Origin: Bombilactobacillus apium
GTDB taxonomy: Bacteria; Bacillota; Bacilli; Lactobacillales; Lactobacillaceae
Assembly (NCBI RefSeq): GCF_013385145.1
Contig: NZ_JABZEC010000004.1
Coordinates: forward strand, 62,001-126,000
DNA length: 64,000 bases
Direction: 5' to 3'
The translations under genes were made by a program, and so were the position numbers. The notes below the pieces were generated by a model. It saw only the letters and a list, made by a program, of their open reading frames with translations, made no database searches and was not told the origin of the DNA. Shown piece after piece: positions 59,935-64,000 of this stretch; the first letter of the stretch is position 1; each line of letters starts with the position of its first letter.

Positions 59935-61206
59935 TTATTGCAATCCAATCCATAATCCAGCAATAAATTCAACAGCGGTAATACCACCACTTAAAATTTC
60001 GATTTGATGCATTTTTGTACTAGTGGGTATCCTAAAAGAAAGTATAATACTGTATGCTGCCAATTGAAAAAGCACTGTCATCAAGAAAGCGGAAACTATT
60101 AATACCGTCCATACTATATTTCCACTCACCATAAGACAAGCACTAATTATTACCTGAGGTAGCTGAAGTGGCAACAATGACAAAGTAATGCTTGAAAGAG
60201 ATCGGTTTTTTATCGCCGGGAACATATTAAGAAACTCGATATATTTTATATTTAATAAATATCGCTGATTAAATTGAGTGTAGAGAAAAGTAAACATTGA
60301 GATAAGTATCAAGACTTTTGATGTAGGGAAGATCGGAATTTTAGCTAATATAATGGCGATGTATATCGGTAAGAAGAGGCGATACTTTATTTCACGATTG
60401 AGAAAATCTCGAGCTATTCCTCGTCCCTTTGTGATATCCAGTACAAGATGCTGTGTACTAGATTGATGATGGATTATTCTTCCAATTATTGGAGAAGCTA
60501 ATAGAAAAAAAACACTTAACAATACAATTAGTAAAGTACTTGAATTTTCGATATATCCAACGAATTCATTTAGGTGAATACTCTCGAAGTTTGGGACCTT
60601 ATAGTATATGAATATAAATACAAACATACACAAAAGTTTATTGACCAGATTGAAGGATGGTTGTTGAGACGACCTATATAATAGGTTTAAAAATATTTGC
60701 GTTGGAAGTATAGCAATTGCGCAGATAGAAAGGATGACACTTCCCACTGTTATATATATAGGAACTTTTGCTGTTGCTACATATACTACATTTAATAATT
60801 CTAATGGTACCAGATATATAAGCTTCTTAATTGCATAAACAGATGACAATTCTTTAATATATTGGGCAAATTCTTCAATAGTTAATATTCCCATTTTAAA
60901 AAAATCTAAATGATGAAGCTTTGTATTATCACTCAGGGCCTTGAAATCTCCTGTTTTCACTACTACTAGTAAAAGTATAGTATTAAAAGATTCTATAGAG
61001 TAAATCGAATTCTGTGGAATAAATTGATACACTAATTCTAAGTAACACGTAAATAATGTAATTAAACCGCTAATTACAAATACAATATACTTTTTCCATT
61101 CGAAAATTTTTTGAATTAGCCCTGAACTAATAAATCCATTTAGAGACCAGATTCGTTGCCTAAGGAGCAGATAGTCAAGTGTTCTCGCTGATTTACTTGA
61201 ATTCAT
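59935..61206 (-). CDS. Large membrane protein of the circular-bacteriocin cluster
   Basis: A 423-residue protein with about ten hydrophobic segments. The ATG at 61206 is five bases after GAGGTGA; the GTG at 61215 overlaps that site. No motif names it, but its size, number of helices and place between the structural gene and the SpoIIM-like gene fit the B component of circular-bacteriocin operons, which is needed for maturation or export. Confidence 0.7.
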   Translation of the reverse strand: MNSSKSARTLDYLLLRQRIWSLNGFISSGLIQKIFEWKKYIVFVISGLITLFTCYLELVYQFIPQNSIYSIESFNTILLLVVVKTGDFKALSDNTKLHHLDFFKMGILTIEEFAQYIKELSSVYAIKKLIYLVPLELLNVVYVATAKVPIYITVGSVILSICAIAILPTQIFLNLLYRSSQQPSFNLVNKLLCMFVFIFIYYKVPNFESIHLNEFVGYIENSSTLLIVLLSVFFLLASPIIGRIIHHQSSTQHLVLDITKGRGIARDFLNREIKYRLFLPIYIAIILAKIPIFPTSKVLILISMFTFLYTQFNQRYLLNIKYIEFLNMFPAIKNRSLSSITLSLLPLQLPQVIISACLMVSGNIVWTVLIVSAFLMTVLFQLAAYSIILSFRIPTSTKMHQIEILSGGITAVEFIAGLWIGLQ

Positions 61207-61571
61207 TTGAATCACCTCATTTATATTAATGAACTAGGTGAATGTATCTCATAACACGAATGTTTCATCATTCCTCAAAACCCTCCTATTTAACTAAAGT
61301 CTGACAACCAAACCTCGCTCACTGATGTAGAAGTTTACTGCTGATTCAGCATTGCCGGTTTCCTTTGCCGAAGTCAAATTTTCAAACTGTATTCATGTTT
61401 TCTACACGTTTATTAATATGATTGTTAAGAGGATTCATGAACATAAGCAAGCTAGAAGACAATTGTAGAAAAACATAAACGAACTTAAAAATCTTTTAAA
61501 CAGTAGTTTAGCATTATATAAAGTTACTTGGCATATACCATATACCTATAGATTCCAATTACTGTAACTTT
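61207..61571. other. Gap within the circular-bacteriocin cluster
   Basis: About 365 bases between the 155-residue membrane protein and the large membrane protein. There is one 16-codon ORF on the minus strand (from about 61274, AGGAGG upstream) that could be a leader peptide, but nothing else is coding. No clear promoter or terminator was seen. Confidence 0.35.
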
Positions 61572-62039
61572 TTATAAAACAATTACTGTAATCACTGATA
61601 ATATAATTGCAAGAATCTCATTTACAGAAATACAAAGAGTAACAATACGCCGAGAAACATTGAAACGTTTTAAAAATATATATATAGCTATTTGACTAAA
61701 GGTGAAGACAACCATAGATACCAATTGCTGTACCATAATACTACTTGAAAAAAACGAAGTTAATACCACTGATACTAAAATGCTGAAACTGTATATTACC
61801 CTTATTCCACTGTTTGTTTCTTTTCGTCTAAGAAATATATGCGCAACGAAAGAATAGAAAATTACGTAGAATACAAATTGCAAACTTGAGGAAAGTACAG
61901 CAGTGAAAATTGAAATAGTTATTACTGCTGACTCATAGTCACCACTATACGTTACATGTTGAATTTGCAGAAGCGTAGTCCAAATAATTAATAATACATA
62001 GGTAAGTAATAAATATATATTGTACTTTCGACTATGCAT
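61572..62039 (-). CDS. Membrane protein of the circular-bacteriocin cluster
   Basis: A 155-residue protein with about five hydrophobic segments beginning HSRKYNIYLLLTYVLLIIW. The ATG at 62039 has a perfect AAGGAGGTA and replaces the longer reading from 62087, which has none and lies within the attenuator. It is the first gene after the precursor. No family is recognised; membrane proteins of this size in such clusters serve in maturation or immunity. Confidence 0.65.
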   Translation of the reverse strand: MHSRKYNIYLLLTYVLLIIWTTLLQIQHVTYSGDYESAVITISIFTAVLSSSLQFVFYVIFYSFVAHIFLRRKETNSGIRVIYSFSILVSVVLTSFFSSSIMVQQLVSMVVFTFSQIAIYIFLKRFNVSRRIVTLCISVNEILAIILSVITVIVL

Positions 62040-62060
62040 GTTGGTACCTCCTTCGGAAAG

Positions 62061-62111
62061 AAAAAGAGAAGAGGTCATAGGGGCCATTTTGACCGCAGTG
62101 ATCTCTCCTCT
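62061..62111 (-). terminator. Attenuating terminator after the bacteriocin precursor gene
   Basis: AGAGAAGAGGTCA (62065-62077) pairs with TGATCTCTCCTCT (62099-62111), with two G-U pairs, and on the minus strand TTTTTCTTTCC follows. It lies between the precursor and the rest of the operon and may keep the precursor mRNA in excess. Confidence 0.72.
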
Positions 62112-62125
62112 AGTGCCGAGTTAAA

Positions 62126-62455
62126 TTACATACCCTTCAACCAAGCTGAACCTAATACTCTGTTAACGCCCCAGCCGAGAATAAAAGAAACTGCAATGCC
62201 AACAAGGCCAGCACCTGCTGCCGCACCAACGGCTGCGCGAATACTTTGGCCGGCTCTCCAAGCATCATAAGCTGCTTGAGCAATAGCCGCCGCTCTCCCA
62301 ACACTAACGCCAAGAGCAGACGCTAATAGTGCTGAATGTATAAAAAGGCTAACAACTAATACCGAAACGATTGAAATCGGAATTATTTTCTTTAATTCCT
62401 TAGAAAATCCGCTGAGTTGGTAACCAACCACAAAACGAGAAATAACTGTATTCAT
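62126..62455 (-). CDS. Circular bacteriocin precursor
   Basis: A 109-residue precursor behind AGAGGTGAT. The leader of about 43 residues contains a hydrophobic stretch (IIPISIVSVLVVSLFIHSAL), and the proposed mature part starts LASALGVSVGRAAAIAQAAYDAW and runs, about 66 residues, to the end WLKGM. The mature part is Ala/Gly-rich, hydrophobic and helical, with a few Arg and Lys, and its start resembles the L-A-S-x-L-G-I-S start of amylocyclicin and related family I circular bacteriocins. The ring would join Leu44 and Met109. The ending WLKGM is less usual than the A-W or A-A ends of relatives. Neighbouring genes give a complete cluster. Confidence 0.85.
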   Translation of the reverse strand: MNTVISRFVVGYQLSGFSKELKKIIPISIVSVLVVSLFIHSALLASALGVSVGRAAAIAQAAYDAWRAGQSIRAAVGAAAGAGLVGIAVSFILGWGVNRVLGSAWLKGM

Positions 62456-62494
62456 AATTTATCACCTCTTGTGGTCTAGCCGAGTAAGATAGAG

Positions 62495-62529
62495 CTCCAA
62501 AAAGGGAAACCAAGATCAGATTTTATAGA
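62495..62529. repeat. Inner 35-bp direct repeat, right copy
   Basis: Matches 58353-58387 with three differences; it lies between the gyrA stop-codon repeat and the precursor gene. Confidence 0.8.
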
Positions 62530-62532
62530 ATC

Positions 62533-62573
62533 CTAACTTTTAGTCTTCACTTGTGTCAGACTGATCCGTTTTT
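62533..62573 (-). repeat. gyrA-proximal 41-bp direct repeat
   Basis: These bases hold the last eleven codons' worth of gyrA, its TAA stop and seven downstream bases, and recur exactly at 58148-58188. Confidence 0.95.
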
Positions 62574-64000
62574 GCTGGTTCAGGATCATCTTCTGGAGTT
62601 TCTTGGACAATCGCCATTGTTGAAACGACGGCATCATCGTTGGTCTTAATTAAGCGGACTCCCATCGTTGCCCGACCCGTTTGGGAAACATCTTGGACTG
62701 CGAAACGAATCAAGACACCTTGATCAGTAATCACCATCACATCTTCATCCCCTTCAACAGTCGCTAAACCGGCCAAGGGGCCATTTTTCGAAGTAATGTT
62801 TAAGGTCTTAACCCCTTTAATACCCCGCCCCTTAATCGGGTATTCTGTGGCCGCTGTGCGCTTGCCATAACCGTTCTCTGAAATTGCTAGGACTTCCCGG
62901 TCGGGAGCTAAGATTGCTGAACCAACAACATAGTCGCCAGAACGAAGGTTGACCCCACGAACTCCGCTCGCCGTCCGACCCATGACCCGAACTGCAGTCT
63001 CCGAGAAGGAAGCGGCGTAGCCTTGATGGGTTCCCAAGATGATATTTTGATCACCATTGGTCAACAAGACATTGCTCAAGCTGTCGCCTTCGCGCAAGGT
63101 CAAAGCTCGCAAACCATTCTTGCGAATGTTCTGGAATTCGCTAATCGCCGTCCGTTTGACCGTTCCTAACTTCGTCACGAAGAAGAGGTTCTGGTGAGGA
63201 GCAGTTTGATTGACAATCTCTTTTTGGAGATGAATTACGGCTTGAACCCGTTCTTGATCTTCAATTCCCAACAAGTTGATAATCGGAATTCCCTTGGCGC
63301 TGCGGCCATATTCGGGAATTTCATAACCTTTAGCCCGATAAACCTTGCCGACATTGGTAATGAACAACAAGGTATCGTGGGTCGAGGTGTAAATTAAACG
63401 TTCGATGAAGTCATCATCGTTGACCCCCATCCCCCGGATTCCCCGGCCACCGCGGTTTTGAACTTTAAAGTCGGCCGCCGGGAGACGCTTGATATAACCG
63501 TTATGGGTCAAAACAACTAAGATATTTTCTTCGGGAATTAGGTCTTCGTCTTCAATACTCAAGACTTCGCCGACCATTAATTCGGTCCGGCGTTCGTCGC
63601 CATATTTCCGTTGGATTTCTAGTAATTCTTCATAGATAATCTGATCGATTCGCTCTGACCGGGCCAAAATATCCCGGTAATCGGCGATTTTCGCCATCAA
63701 ATCTTGGTATTCACTTTCGATCTTGTCGCGTTCCAAACCGGTTAAGCGAACTAAACGCATGTCCAAAATTGCTTGAGCTTGCTTATCCGATAAATTATAG
63801 CGGGTAATTAAGGTACTCTTGGCAATTTCGGCGGTTTTAGAACTACGAATAATATTAATCACGTCATCAATATGATCAAGAGCAATCCGCAAACCTTCTA
63901 AGATATGGGCTCGCGCTTGCGCTTTTTTCAATTCGAATTCGGTCCGGCGACGAATTACGTTTTCTTGGTGCTGCAAGTAATAACGCAAAATATCTTTTAA
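62540..64000 (-). CDS. gyrA: DNA gyrase subunit A (5' end outside window)
   Basis: The C-terminal 486 codons of gyrA, open to the right edge. The end of the coiled-coil and tower region (NLSDKQAQAILDMRLVRLTG) is followed by the beta-pinwheel domain with the GyrA-box-type VQNRGGRGIRG and repeated blades such as GKRTAATEYPIKGRGIKGVK. The last codons (KTDQSDTSED) form an acidic tail. Normal neighbours rpsF and ssb lie 23.7 kb away. The reading from 63988 is not a real start; it is an internal TTG. Confidence 0.97.
   Translation of the reverse strand, partial: LKDILRYYLQHQENVIRRRTEFELKKAQARAHILEGLRIALDHIDDVINIIRSSKTAEIAKSTLITRYNLSDKQAQAILDMRLVRLTGLERDKIESEYQDLMAKIADYRDILARSERIDQIIYEELLEIQRKYGDERRTELMVGEVLSIEDEDLIPEENILVVLTHNGYIKRLPAADFKVQNRGGRGIRGMGVNDDDFIERLIYTSTHDTLLFITNVGKVYRAKGYEIPEYGRSAKGIPIINLLGIEDQERVQAVIHLQKEIVNQTAPHQNLFFVTKLGTVKRTAISEFQNIRKNGLRALTLREGDSLSNVLLTNGDQNIILGTHQGYAASFSETAVRVMGRTASGVRGVNLRSGDYVVGSAILAPDREVLAISENGYGKRTAATEYPIKGRGIKGVKTLNITSKNGPLAGLATVEGDEDVMVITDQGVLIRFAVQDVSQTGRATMGVRLIKTNDDAVVSTMAIVQETPEDDPEPAKTDQSDTSED

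Noticed and set aside
63194-63397. 67-aa plus-strand ORF inside gyrA
   Set aside because: It is an antisense shadow of a highly conserved gene, without a ribosome binding site.

Overview
The window reads like the chromosome of a low-to-medium GC Lactobacillaceae member close to the replication origin; the genus cannot be fixed from sequence alone. The evidence is the conserved origin-proximal gene order, read here right to left on the minus strand: gyrA (62540 to the right edge), rpsF-ssb-rpsR (38.8-37.7 kb), gdpP-rplI (37.1-34.6 kb), dnaB and purA (33.1-30.3 kb), the walR-walK-walH-walI-walJ-htrA cluster (14.1-7.3 kb) and rlmH (6.9-6.4 kb). Two perfect ParB-binding parS palindromes and one variant (41382, 42355, 38486) and a dense group of DnaA boxes in front of rlmH (6875-7071) fit this position. 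Most core genes point away from the origin.

Region by region. 1-3.4 kb is accessory: a double-glycine peptide gene too short for ordinary ORF calling, a small two-helix protein and a SunS-like family 2 glycosyltransferase that runs off the left edge, then an IS256-type transposase relic and a membrane-anchored XRE regulator. 3.5-7.1 kb holds a YibE/F pair, a secreted LysM/Apf wall protein, rlmH and the DnaA-box cluster. 7.2-14.4 kb is the cell-wall stress system WalRK with its regulators and HtrA, followed by tRNA-Lys. 14.5-30 kb is a mixed set: secreted GH18 enzyme, tandem two-helix membrane proteins (the second frameshifted in an A7 run), YhgE/Pip with its TetR regulator, haem catalase, aminotransferase, ribose uptake and kinase, DUF2922/DUF1659, LytTR with a LiaF-like protein, GtrA, an amino-acid permease and an MFS exporter. 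30-39 kb is the replication/translation/purine core with lrgAB inserted between rplI and dnaB.

Between rpsF (38.8 kb) and gyrA (62.5 kb), genes that are neighbours in other lactobacilli, lies about 23.7 kb of accessory DNA. Its first part is rich in decaying genes (PadR/DUF1700, nudC with two amber codons, two fic genes, an MFS fragment, a DJ-1 gene with a stop at codon 3). It also carries a UvrA2-like ATPase, an acyltransferase, a BlaI/BlaR1 pair with a small secreted peptide, and two candidate small RNAs. Its second part is devoted to secreted peptides: a permuted-papain secreted hydrolase, a broken secreted-peptide gene followed by a four-gene ABC module on the plus strand, an Fst-like type I toxin-antitoxin locus, and a complete circular-bacteriocin cluster (58.6-62.5 kb).

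The circular-bacteriocin cluster is the most striking object. It has a 109-aa precursor, a membrane protein, a large membrane protein, a SpoIIM/DUF95-like protein, an ABC ATPase and a 53-aa immunity protein hidden in another frame of a longer spurious ORF. It sits between two perfect 41-bp copies of the gyrA 3' end. The outer copy is still followed by what looks like the original gyrA terminator, so the cluster appears to have been inserted at the gyrA tail while regenerating it. A separate candidate of interest is the cysteine-free double-glycine peptide next to a SunS-like glycosyltransferase at the left edge. All assignments are from reading the sequence; no database search was run.
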